Source of the DNA: Chara braunii
Lineage: Eukaryota; Streptophyta; Charophyceae; Charales; Characeae
Length of the DNA stretch: 45,219 bases
Assembly (NCBI GenBank): GCA_003427395.1
Contig: BFEA01000292.1
Coordinates: forward strand, 1,648,124-1,693,342
Direction: 5' to 3'
In this document: positions 21,036 through 30,109 of the stretch, piece by piece
Layout of the letters: every line of letters starts with the position of its first letter
Position numbering within the stretch: position 1 is the first letter of the stretch
Position numbers and translations under genes: made by a program
Notes under the pieces: model-generated
The model's input: the letters and a program-made list of their open reading frames with translations, nothing else
Database searches by the model: none
What the model was told of the DNA's origin: nothing

Positions 21036-21223
21036 GTGTTTTATTGCACATATAGCCGATTCGATCAACCTTGCACCAACTTGGGAACGATTGGTCGGTG
21101 CCGTACTTATGAGTTTTTAAATCCTCTGAAAATGTTTTTTAAAATCCTCTGAATGTTTTTTAAACTTATGAATGTCTCCTCCATATCTCCATGAGCCTTG
21201 TAAATCCCTGAAGTACAAGTCGG
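21036..21223. other. PLE-A leader, short repeats, no gene
   Basis: Contains a minor tandem repeat of the word TTTTAAAATCCTCTGAATG (about 21113-21170). No coding signal is seen. Confidence 0.5.
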
Positions 21224-21580
21224 ATGAGTGGTGAACAATACTTCACTCGCTCTTCGGTTACGGCTACGAGGAAGGCTCGCGGCTGCATCGAATCACATCG
21301 ACGGGCAAACCCAAGGGCGGAGCATCTCGATTCTCAAGCACATGCTGTGAGAGGAATACGAGGTTGCTTTAATTATGGAATGCCAGGAGCGCGACAATTA
21401 GGCTATTGCTTGGAGGGAGCTGGCTTAGGGGATCGTAGACGAGTACTTAAATTAAGTATAATAGAACGACGACAGAAGGACTTGAGGAGACGAGTCAGGA
21501 GACAGATTGATCCATGTAGTCCGAGGTTAGGCCACGTAGCGTTGCCGCGGGGCTGGAAGTTGTTACGCCGGGGGGCATAA
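21224..21580 (+). pseudogene. PLE-A gag-like ORF fragment with degenerate zinc knuckle
   Basis: A 118-codon, Arg-rich frame. Residues 48-62 read CFNYGMPGARQLGYC: the spacing of a CCHC knuckle (C-x2-C-x4-H-x4-C), but with Tyr for the second Cys and Ala for the His. Cys to Tyr is a single G-to-A change. Zinc knuckles bind nucleic acid in retroelement gag proteins. The similarity is suggestive and based on one short motif. Gag-like ORFs are uncommon in PLEs. Confidence 0.4.
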
Positions 21581-21628
21581 TCCGATGAGATTGCGGCGCT
21601 GAAGAAATAGTTTACGGAGCGCAACGGC

Positions 21629-22219
21629 GTGTGGGGTAAGGGATTGCTTGTGAAGTGGGGAAGGGTATGTGAACGGGAGAGGAAGGGGGAGGGGAAGAGG
21701 AAGAGAGAGGTGGTCTGGTTGCGGCCGCTACTGATGGATCAGTCGGCTCAAGTCAATGGCTATGCACCACACCCATCAGCCCGACCTCAGCCTCCTCCTC
21801 CTCCTCCTCCGATGTATTTTCCATATCAACCATTAGCGCCATACGACCAACCGTACTGGGGACAACCACCATTCCCAATAGCACAACCAGGATAGACAGG
21901 GAGTGGATATGGAAATGGGTATGGTAACGGGTATGGCTACAACAATGGCAACTGGCGGGGGAACAACCCAAATAGAGCATTCTTCACGAAGGATCAAGCA
22001 AACTTCCTGGAGAAGCTGAAGTTTAAGGAAGCAGTGCAGGAGGCAGCGAAGCAGCAAACCGGAGAAAAGCAGACTAGCACCCAGAATGCGGAAACGGGAT
22101 TGAAGATAGTGGAAATCGGAGCGAAGAAGGTCGAGGACAGAGAGGAGGCGATGAAGAACTGGGTTACAAAAACGTTTGGAGGATCCCTGAACCTACTATC
22201 GACAAAATTAGCAGGCTAA
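21629..22219 (+). pseudogene. PLE-A Pro-rich / Gly-Tyr-Asn-rich gag-like segment
   Basis: From 21734 the frame reads a Pro-rich stretch with seven consecutive Pro codons and repeated Tyr-Pro motifs, a TAG at 21893, then a GYGNGYGNGYGYNNGNW low-complexity stretch, then a helical Lys/Glu/Gln/Ala-rich segment to 22219 (FFTKDQANFLEKLKFKEAVQ at about 21981). The layout (Pro-rich, Gly-rich, coiled helix) resembles the disordered RNA-binding parts of retroelement gag proteins. No enzyme motif is present. Confidence 0.42.
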
Positions 22220-22230
22220 GAAGGAATTAC

Positions 22231-22830
22231 ATGAGGCATCAAGTAACGAGAAGATTAAGAGACTCTCAACAACTCCGAGAAGATGACAGGGTTGACCTGA
22301 TCAGGAAGGGGCAAGGGAATTTGAAAAGCAAGTTTGAGGATGCTAAAGGCAAAGGGAAGGAAAAGGCTTCGGGCGACATAACAAAGATCAAAGACCTGCT
22401 GAAGCAGCTTGTGACCAGCCTTGGTCAGACCAAGATGGGCACGGGAACGATCGATCCAGCTCCGGGGGGAACGAGTCCTAAAGAGAGAGGGGAATGCAAC
22501 AAGAAGGGGGATGATAAGGTGGAGGTGGGGAAGGATCAAACCGAAGGTGAGGTCTTCACGGATGATAGGGATGAACTAGGACTAGCGGGGTATATGAAGA
22601 ACCGGGTGGAAAGTTACGGCTCAATGCACTACACCCAGATGGACCAGATCATAGCACTATGCATGGAGAGAAACATAGAATACACAAGGAAGGGACTCGG
22701 GGCTATGGAACTGACTCGCTTTGATTTGGAAGAATACATGAGATGCTTACATGAAATGAAGGAGAATGGTGCCAAAGTGGTGATGTCGGAAGATAATGCG
22801 ACCTCTAACGACAAGGAACAGGACATCTAG
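22231..22830 (+). pseudogene. PLE-A 199-codon ORF with SAP-like C-terminal motif
   Basis: A long charged helix (about residues 1-70, Arg/Lys/Glu/Asp), an acidic linker, then residues about 131-172 with IIALCMERNIEYTRKG and LTRFDLEEYM, the hydrophobic spacing of SAP DNA-binding motifs (Leu-Cys-Glu-Arg, Ile-x-Tyr, Leu). It continues the gag-like region after a short frame break at 22217-22231. It precedes the GIY-YIG domain, so it could help the protein find DNA. The SAP call rests on pattern only. Confidence 0.4.
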
Positions 22831-23060
22831 GGAAACTAGAGCTTCGATCTCTCAGACCCCTCCGTCGACTATTTACACGCATGCAAAGACTTTGTGAGGA
22901 AGGGATTATTGACGAACAGCTAACCGCGCGTATTAGAAGATTGATTGTCTTGTTTTGTTGCCTTAACGGAAAGATAAAATGAGGAGGATCGTATTGCAGT
23001 TTTTGGAACCGAATGAGTTTACCCTCGAGTTAGGCTCACTTGTGAACGGTTCAACTTCCT
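22831..23060. other. PLE-A degraded connector before GIY-YIG
   Basis: About 230 bases with stops in all forward frames. No motif is recognised. Confidence 0.5.
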
Positions 23061-23300
23061 GTTCTGTGTATCTGATTCTCTCCGTTCTGCAAGCTTACCT
23101 ATGTGGGCATGACAAAGAGAGATCTTAAAAAACGATGGAACGAACACATTTACGTTGCTAATGGAAAAAGTAAGCAAAAGGTTCACAACTGCCTCAGGAA
23201 ATTCGGGGACTCCAAATACGTGGCATTACCGATTTGGTTTGGTGATGGGGAAAAGGAAATTCGGGCAATCGAAATTTTAAAGAAACCATCAAGAGCTTAA
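23061..23300 (+). pseudogene. PLE-A GIY-YIG endonuclease domain, frameshifted
   Basis: The GIY half reads SVYLI at 23063-23077. A frame slip before 23095 leads to the second half, TYVGMTKRDLKKRWNEH (23097-23147), which matches the YIG strand, the catalytic Arg helix and the following His of the fold. The frame stays open to 23300 with a conserved-looking WFGDGEKEIRAIE segment, and Glu near the C-terminal end of the domain would fit the metal ligand. In PLEs this nuclease cuts target DNA. Its location upstream of the RT is the important observation. Confidence 0.68.
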
Positions 23301-23400
23301 ATCCTGGGTTGAATGGCAGGATCAAGAAGGAACGAAGACTAAGGAGATCGAAAAAAGGACAGGTAAGACTGGGAAAAGTGATGTAAATATAAAGGAACCT

Positions 23401-24195
23401 TTGATTTTCAGTTGCCAATCCGAATGCAGGAATTATCATGAACCAGATCTTCTAAAAATGATAAGGAAGCTAAACCAAGATAAAAAGAAAGAAGTCTGGA
23501 TTAAAAACAATAAGGGGAGTCTGTGGCTGAAAGCGTGGAGGCTGATTAAAATTGTTTCCAGATACAGTTTAATCGAGAAGGAAAAAAAAAAAATGCTTTT
23601 GAAGGATGCGAAGGAAATGATCCAAGAGGCTGGGGCCTGGCTACTATGGGATATAAAACGAACGAAAGGGAAACGGGAAAGGACTAAGGCTGAAGTCATT
23701 GCAGTACTTCGGGCACCATGGAAAAGGAGGGAGCTCAGGAAAAAATCGCTCGATGAACTGTTGGATATGGAAACTGTTGTAAAATCACTAACCTCGCAGA
23801 GAGATAGGCAGATCACTCGAGGTATCCTGACAGGAACATTAAAAACGAAATTTGGGATAAATCCAAGAATCTGGCTAATGACAAATATCCCATACAATCT
23901 AATTGTGAGTAAATCTAAGGTCAAAATGTTGCTTAGTGACTGGGTGGGACAAAGGGTTCAACACAAGACACCGAGGAGTATCCTACGGGTCAAAGTTGTC
24001 TAGGAGAAAACTCTCACCATAGTTGACATCCTGTGCAACCAGAAGATCTACGCAAAGCAGCAGTCAAGTGACTGTCCTTGCATGGACTTAGACCTGCCCA
24101 AATACGATGGGCATGTTAGGGTGCGACTCAGTGAGCTTGATAATGTTCCAGAATTCTCTGCAATGCTAAGAATACTCCTGCACCGGGAGGACTGA
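23401..24195 (+). pseudogene. PLE-A linker with DCxC...GHV motif
   Basis: A 200-codon open stretch (23401-24003), strongly basic and helical (Lys/Arg/Glu/Leu), then after a TAG at 24001 the same frame continues to 24195 and contains DCPC followed nine residues later by GHV (24070-24117). PLE-B has DCEC and GHI at the equivalent place (35165-35223). The shared Cys-x-Cys plus Gly-His block upstream of the RT suggests a conserved metal-binding or structural module. The basic helix may bind RNA. Confidence 0.5.
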
Positions 24196-24323
24196 CAAGT
24201 AAGATCGATGTCAGCAAGGCCTGTAATGAGGCAATTTTGCCATTGAAGGCCATGGGGTTGATCCACAACCACAATCGACTGTGTATACATATGCACCTAA
24301 TCGGTCGGGTAAAGTAAGCTTCT

Positions 24324-25788
24324 GTGGCTGGAGCCGTCACCACCGAATACGTATATGGGGTCAAGAGAGCACTTGAAGGTTTGGTGTTTTTCCCAGCTAA
24401 TAAAAACAGTGGGGAAACGATTGTCGAATGCCCAGTTAGATACTCGAATGATATGAAACTGATGTTTAACAGTAACAACAACTATGAGAAAAGTGAAAAG
24501 AATGAGAAGGAAATCCTAAGGAACATGAGGAAGGATTATAAATAAAAGAGATTGGAGCGAATCAAAGTGGGGTGGGAAGGGAAAGATGCAAGCCGCTTAT
24601 ATTATCCCGAAGGATAAGGACCTGGAAAAACGAAGACCAATAGTTCCTTGTTTTTCTAACCCGAAAAGACCATTGTTTGGGTGTCTCAGTAAATCACTGC
24701 ACTTCCCATTGAAGAATCTGACGAAAGATAACTTCAACAACCACGAGTGCTCTAAAACCGCGAACTGGGAGAATAAACGAAAAAACACATACACAGTTTG
24801 GGATGGATGATCAGATTCTCCTCAGGACATACAATATAAAAGAAATGTTCACAAAATTGCCTCACCAAGAAATCTTATCGGCTGTGTCCCGGCTCATTGA
24901 AATATTCCACAAAAAGGGTATCCGATGGGTCCGAATAAAGATGTGTGGGAAGAAAGCCACTTTTGGAAAATCACATGGGGAGGAAGGATGGCGGTTGATC
25001 CGACTAACTCAACTACGGACCATGGTGGATTTTCAGCTGAAGCACATATATTTTCTAGCCAAAGGACAGATACTGAGGCAAAACGTCGGGATTCCGATGG
25101 GGGGGAGGGCTAGCCCAGTTCTGGCATGCACTCTTTGTGTATTTGCTGAAGCTAGTTTTTTAAGATCAATAGGAAGTGATTCGAAGTTGATCCAAGGGGA
25201 TCGGTTTATGGATGATCTCCAGCAGGCAACCTGGTATAACGGCTCGATAGCAGGTGAAGAAGAGGAGGCGCAGAGAAGATTGGATAAGATTTAGGGCTGC
25301 TACCACGAAGACCTAAACCTAAAAAGGACGGATGATGCCAATGGGGTGGCAGCCTTCTTAGAAACGAACCTGATTGTGGTGAACGTACCAGCCTGGGAAC
25401 ACATGACCCATAGGTTCAAGAACATGGATATGATCTGGGAGGGGGGGGGAACAGACACTTCAAGACTATCAAGGGTTATGCTGCCTTTGAAGACAAGAGC
25501 CAGGAATGGGTTGTAGTGGCGGGAACTTTCTGGCGGATAAAACGGAACACAAACACGAAATGGGCTGCCTGGCTTAGCCTTATCACTCTATGCAGGGAAA
25601 TCATAACACTGGGATATCCAAAGGAGGCTTTTACCGATGGGGTCCTGAAGGTGGGAAGGAGATCAGGCGGTTATTGGGAAGAGTTGGCCCACCAACTGGT
25701 AAAATGGTACAGCCAGGACCGATCCGGCGCTGAAATGGCCTACCGGCTGAAAACTACGACTTCACTGAGCCAACGTCCTCTGACATAG
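24324..25788 (+). pseudogene. PLE-A reverse transcriptase, broken
   Basis: PLE-type RT blocks in three frames: VFFPANKNSGETIVECPVRY (about 24384), AYIIPKDKDLEKRRPIVPC (about 24592-24648), YNIKEMFTKLPHQEI (motif A, 24830-24874; the catalytic Asp is Asn at 24833), VGIPMGGRASPVLACT (motif B, about 25085-25132) and DRFMDDLQ (motif C, 25199-25222, Asp pair intact). A TAG at 25292 and a slip in a G run near 25440-25450 follow. The last open part (25516-25788) is a Trp/Arg-rich thumb-like region ending 22 bases before the right pLTR. Domain order and motif B style fit Penelope-like enzymes better than LINE or LTR RTs. Confidence 0.72.
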
Positions 25789-25809
25789 TGCAAGTGGACC
25801 AACCTTAGA

Positions 25810-26300
25810 TGGCCTTGACACAGGACTGATCGAGAGGTACAGCGGTAACTGAAGGACGCAGCCAAGAAAGCAGCGCAGACATTACAAGTGACTAAATTTG
25901 ACGGCGACGGTAATTCGCGTCGCAAACGGCCCAAAAACAAAAACGGGCACTTGGATGGAGTAGAACATCACTTACCTGTCCGTTTCAGTTTGTTCGTGCT
26001 TTTCCAAATTTATTTATTTTTTCTTATTTCCTATTTTAATTTTAATTTATTTTATTTTTTGGAGAAGAAGTATAGAGCAGCTGAACGCGTGAAAGTGGGT
26101 TAGGAATTATAAAGTAGTGATTCTCTCAAGTAAAGCAAATAGTATAAGAAGATCGAGGACTGAGTGCGAGAAGCACTTTTTCTATATGTCATTGAGTAGT
26201 AAAAGGGAAGAAGGATAAAGATTGCTAAGTTTTTGGAGCGATGGTGGACGTCATGATAATGGTACTATGACAGTAAAGCCCCCATTATCATGACTATCTT
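25810..26300 (+). repeat. PLE-A right pseudo-LTR with perfect 13-bp hairpin
   Basis: Direct repeat of the left pLTR. Near its end GTCATGATAATGG (26250-26262) and its exact inverse (26282-26294) enclose a 19-base loop. The hairpin is conserved in position in the left pLTR with mismatches. Hammerhead ribozymes are known in many PLE pLTRs, but the CUGANGA and GAAA core is not visible here. Confidence 0.85.
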
Positions 26301-26455
26301 ATAATACTATGAGAATGGCCGCCGGCGGCAGAAAGGAATCATCCTTGAGAGACCACCCCAAGGATAGGTGGAACGACGACGAGAATTTCCTTGAAAACCC
26401 CCAAGGAAACTTCCTTCGGCCCCGAGGACGCTCCAAGGAGTGTTTAATGAGCCCC
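26301..26455. other. right remnant of M1 copy C
   Basis: Between the PLE-A right pLTR and the TTA duplication. GGTGGAACGACGACGA and the CGAGGACGCTCC end are shared with the right part of M1 copy B. Confidence 0.6.
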
Positions 26456-26460
26456 TTAGT

Positions 26461-27486
26461 TGTTGGGTAGTGATGTTAGATAGTGCTCCACAATTTAAGA
26501 GTCTCGCTTTTGAGACTAAGTGCTGCAGCGAAGCAGGGATTTTCATCGATTTTGAGAGTCTGCAGTAACCCTGTTCAAAAGTAGTCTGGGGCCCAGAACT
26601 CAGCCCTAGGCAACGAAGACCAAAGTTGGTCTGCGCTAGGCTGTGTGACCCGGACACACCCAGGCCTGAGTCTGTCACGCTTGGCTGTGTGACCAAACGC
26701 TGCACCATGAAAGTCAAGGGTCAAAGTGAACTGTAGAGTCAAAGGTACCACGCCCAGGCCCTTGGTTGGATACACTCACTTGTTGTGCGAAGGTACACAG
26801 ACAAGCATCCGATGGCTAAAGGTTGCAGCATCGAGGGACCAGACCCCGAGTCAATGCTACTTAAAGCGTTGACCTCCCTGACTTTGACATTCATTATGTC
26901 TTGCGTTGATGCTGACTTCACGTGTTGATTTCAATGTTGGCTCGACACTGCGACGCTGGTATGGTGACTCGGTGAGGCGCTGCTGGTCCGACATGGTGGC
27001 TGGCTTGCACCTGTCTTCTTGGCATGTTGATGTGGCAGTGCCATGCGTTGTTGCTGATGTGGCTGCTGCCACGTGTATCATTGGCTGACATGGCTGCTAC
27101 CACGTGTTCTGACGAAGCGAAGCTATGTGACTTATATTGCTGTTCTGATTATCGTCATTCGGGAGAAGATCGGGACTGTGGAGAGATCGTGGAAACGTAC
27201 CTGGTTGTCTATATGTCGACATTGCTCCAGCGCTGATGAGGGACTGATTAGACGTGCCACATGGCACATTGAGGTTACTTCAGACACTCGTTCAGACTAT
27301 TCAGTATTGAGGTGGTGATTGAGGAGGGAGCCCGAATCAGGAGTGGGCCTTGTATTTATTTCCTCTCCTTTGTCCAATCTCCCTCCTCTCTCCTTCGTCT
27401 GTGTATGATTATCTCGTCTCATTCTGGCTAGACACGATCTTCATTATTGGTAAACATCAGCGGGTTGATATTCATCTGGGCTTACA
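26461..27486 (+). repeat. probable 5' LTR of a plant-type LTR retrotransposon
   Basis: The segment ends in TTACA directly before a primer-binding-site-like sequence and has a TATA-like TTGTATTTATT at about 27350, as in the promoter region of an LTR. A TG at 26461 gives a 1.03-kb LTR with TG...CA ends, but this start is a guess: no 3' LTR lies in the window to define it. It contains a pair of direct repeats, GCTGATGTGGCTGCTGCCAC at 27053 and a close copy at 27084. Confidence 0.45.
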
Positions 27487-27489
27487 TTT

Positions 27490-27501
27490 TGGTATCGGAG
27501 C
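27490..27501 (+). promoter_or_regulatory. tRNA-iMet-type primer-binding site
   Basis: TGGTATCGGAGC differs at one base from TGGTATCAGAGC, the standard plant LTR-retrotransposon primer site complementary to the 3' end of initiator tRNA-Met. It lies three bases after the putative LTR end CA, the expected position. Confidence 0.68.
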
Positions 27502-27587
27502 AGCTCTCCTGACGACGACGATTGTACATGTGTGCACGCGCCTGGTGGCGCGCAGGTAAGTGTGGTGCACACGTGTGTTGAGTAGGT

Positions 27588-28440
27588 GATGACGTGACAA
27601 GAGATACACCGGGGGTGCTGACGTGGCACAGACTTCATTGGTGAGAAGACACCACTGGGGTTACTCCACTGGCGAGAGGAGATCCCAACGAGGCTGCTGA
27701 CGTGGGAGTAGGAACCGAGACCAAGAGATACCGCCCGCCCGCCTGGATCGCAATAGTGACGTGGCATCGTGATCCTCTGCTGACGTGTCATATTTTGTGC
27801 CGCGTCAGAAGACCTTGTTGATTGATTGTTGATGTGGCACTTTTTATGCTGCTGACGCGCGACAGGGTCTACTGCAGATGCTGACGTGGCCTTCGGGAAA
27901 CACATGATTGATTGCTGACGTGGCAGGAAGCAAGTCATCACACCTGTCTTCATGAGGTGGTGACTACCTTCCGACGTGGCATCGGTCTCCTTGGCTGACG
28001 TGGCATTGTCTGACTGGATGGAACAACGACGGCATCGTGACGTGACGTGTGGAAGTGACAAGTGACAAGGATCAAAGTACACATTTGCTGACGTGGAATC
28101 CCGCTATTGGTTGACTCGACATTGTGGTACAGAGTGCTGATGTGGCAGTACATGCTATGTTGGCACTCCAGGGATGACACGTGGCAGGCAGGATTAGTGC
28201 CAAGTAAGAGAAGCATTCTGAAGCGGTACAGCTGACTGAACCAACTATACAGCTGTAGTGCCAGCTGTCAAGGAGAGTGCATCATCGCACTGACATCAGA
28301 AAGACACAGTGGGTGGAAGAAGGTTGCTGACAAACTGTTTGCTGTTGATGTTGGCATACTTACCTTGTCATTGCTGTGTTGTGGTGCTTGCGTACTTACT
28401 TGTGTGTTGTGTCTGATCACATGGGCCTGACGTGGTACCT
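27588..28440. repeat. cluster of degenerate GCTGACGTGGCA repeats
   Basis: At least twelve copies of a 12-mer GCTGACGTGGCA or close variants, irregularly spaced: 27617, 27696, 27756, 27779, 27829, 27851, 27880, 27914, 27971, 27994, 28087, 28136 and 28426, with CACGTGGCA at 28177. Related words occur at 27026, 27053 and 27084. The core TGACGTGG or CACGTGGC is of the ACGT type bound by plant bZIP factors. A 212-codon minus-strand frame across the cluster is a by-product of the repeat. It lies in the leader between the primer site and the next ORF. Confidence 0.75.
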
Positions 28441-28534
28441 GTACACAGTTGAGTAGGACATCATCACATAGACGAAAGAACAACAATAAGTATAAGTAGA
28501 GATCTATTATTTCTTTTTATTTTTCTGTTCCATC

Positions 28535-29075
28535 ATGGTAAATATCTTCTCAAACCTGACTTCCAAAATGTTCGGCATGTGGAAAATACTCGTGTTTCTC
28601 TTTCCCATGACACTCTTTGCGGGTGGAGGATCCTCTGAACCAAAGACTAGGAGACAGGCGGAGGAAAAGAAGCAGGAATTATTAGCCTTGTGGAACCAAC
28701 TCTTGAATGACATGCGTCTATCCGGTTCTGACTCGGAACGACACGTCCGTAATCTGTTTGATTTGAAGACGGTAGAGAACCATCTAAAGCAAGCGATTAC
28801 GGTCGTGGAAGTTGTGGCTGCCGGGATTGAATTGTCGAAAATGATAGTTCAGTGCCGGAAGGCGCTGAACCAGTTTACAGTCAAGCAGTTGGAAGAAGTC
28901 ATGGAAATGTCTAGCAAAAGGGAAGTAAAACCAGAGGTGACCGAGACTACAATTGATGCGAACATCCAAAAACTAAGAGAGACGCTGACTGTCGAAGAAA
29001 AGAAGAAAGAAGAATTAGCTCGGAAACATCAACATGAATTTAGACGGGAACCGAAAGTGAAAGAAATTAGACAGA
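28535..29075 (+). CDS. gag-like or unknown ORF, truncated by PLE-B insertion
   Basis: About 180 codons from Met 28535 are open. The N-terminus has a hydrophobic segment (about residues 15-30), then a charged, helical, coiled-coil-like region (about residues 38-180) rich in Glu, Lys, Leu and Arg. At 29076 the sequence turns into the PLE-B unit start, so the natural C-terminus is lost and the remaining codons to 29179 are foreign. Lying behind a primer-binding site and leader, it could be the start of gag of the LTR element; the hydrophobic N-terminus would be unusual for gag, so a different protein is possible. No stops interrupt it, so it is younger or better kept than its neighbours. Confidence 0.45.
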
Positions 29076-29258
29076 ATCGATCTTCTTTTCTTGTTCCTTT
29101 TTCTCCGCATTTTTTCTTTGTTACCTTTGTTGACGAACCTCCCGCGTGCTTTGCAGGACTTGTATGCCCAATGTGTTGATTTGATGATAAACTCAACTAC
29201 TTCACTTTTTTTTATGACAGATGTTACAGATGTTTTGCTTGACTCTTTGTCCTTTCAG

Positions 29259-29600
29259 GTAAGTTTGGTATTGTAACTATGTACATTCCTATTGTACATC
29301 CCTTACATGTACATTCCTTGTGTACAATATGTTTTGTTGATTAAATTTTGTTGTGTACAACTGTTATGTCGTCGTTTTCCTTCCGTGCACAATGTGATTG
29401 TGATGGCGGTCACAGCAAGGGCACGGGTTGTACCCTTTTCCTGTGCAGTGGGTATAGTTATGGCTCGTCTAAGGTTGGCCACACCCGGACGGCTGCCTCC
29501 ATACCCACTCACCTCTTGTTCCATGTTCTTTGAGATTATCCTTTTATGCTGGTTTATGCATGGCATTGTGTTAAGTGCTTGGTGACATCTTTTTACGCAG
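29259..29600 (+). other. putative intron in PLE-B leader (S1)
   Basis: CAG|GTAAGT at 29256-29264 is a consensus donor, and TTTTTACGCAG ending at 29600 is a good acceptor. The pair recurs in S3 (33138-33473), and in weakened form in S2 (acceptor TAG at 31577) and S4 (AAG|GTAAG at 39391). Retention of introns is known in PLEs. The segment also holds a conserved short frame, so it may instead be a leader ORF. Confidence 0.4.
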
Positions 29601-30109
29601 GCATGTTGGTCTGTCGGTGCAAGGTTCCTAGCGTTGCTGCTGTGAGCACACTTATTGGGAGATGTGGTTTCAGATCCAAACCGAGCGCGCTCTTTGACAA
29701 TGCTGCTAGCGGTGAACAACAGATAAAAAAGACGACGACAGGATCCCGACCTGAGTCGTCGGGCCTAAAGTCCTTTCACCTTGTGCACTTGCCTCACTTT
29801 CTTTGCATTGAAAAATTGCAAAATCGGAAAATAATTGTTCCATAACCATCAAAACTGAATCTACAAAGAAGGAATAATCAAGTGGCTGCCCCGATACTTC
29901 CCACCCCTGTCGGGAGATTTCCTGCCGCTGGCATGACAGGTGCTATACCAAGCTTTCCTCTTGGACACTATGTTCCGTTTGCTCATGCTCACATGTCAAA
30001 CCGCCAGACATCTGTCTCTCATCGTGTAGATTGGCGTGCACACCTAGAGTGGAATACTAATTTGTATTCCGCAGGAGGTTAACGCAAGAAAAAACTACGT
30101 TTTTTTATT

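Larger units (their letters stand above)
20569..26300 (+). mobile_element. PLE-A: complete Penelope-like retroelement with pseudo-LTRs
   Basis: Two direct repeats (20569-21035 and 25810-26300) flank an interior with gag-like ORFs, a GIY-YIG nuclease remnant and an RT whose blocks fit Penelope-like enzymes. Such direct repeats (pLTRs) are a known PLE feature and come from tandem organisation, not from LTR-style replication. GIY-YIG lies before the RT, the permuted order described for the Naiad/Chlamys group; classical Penelope has it after the RT. The interior has stops and frameshifts and a lost catalytic Asp, so it is dead. It sits inside M1 copy C. I cannot identify a target-site duplication. 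Confidence 0.8.
18584..26455. mobile_element. M1 copy C: TTA-flanked Tourist/Harbinger-like element carrying a nested PLE
   Basis: The left end GGGGCTCGTTAGACACTCCT (18584) and the inverse of the right end (GGGGCTCATTAAACACTCCT, ending at 26455) are matching terminal inverted repeats. Both flanks show TTA (18581-18583 and 26456-26458), the target duplication typical of PIF/Harbinger. The family palindrome is at about 18718-18748. Removing the nested PLE-A (5.7 kb) leaves about 2.1 kb, larger than copy B but with no transposase I can recognise. The interior 18760-20568 is GC-rich with CGTC-rich repeats. The pairing of two ends 7.9 kb apart rests on the TIR and TTA match. Confidence 0.62.

Noticed and set aside
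22255-22539. Minus-strand frames opposite the PLE-A gag-like ORFs
   Set aside because: Shadow frames without motifs; the + strand has the coherent domain series.
27230-27260. CTGATGAG word as hammerhead core in the LTR
   Set aside because: No GAAA after a stem II and no cleavage triplet in the right place.
27444-28082. Minus-strand 212-codon frame
   Set aside because: It arises from the GCTGACGTGGCA repeats, has no domain and gives a repetitive His/Ser/Arg-rich product. No homolog is recognised.
29740-29775. CCCGAC-CTGAGTC-GTCGGG hairpin in the PLE-B leader as a ribozyme
   Set aside because: It is conserved in S2 but the CUGANGA core is missing; only a simple hairpin is supported.
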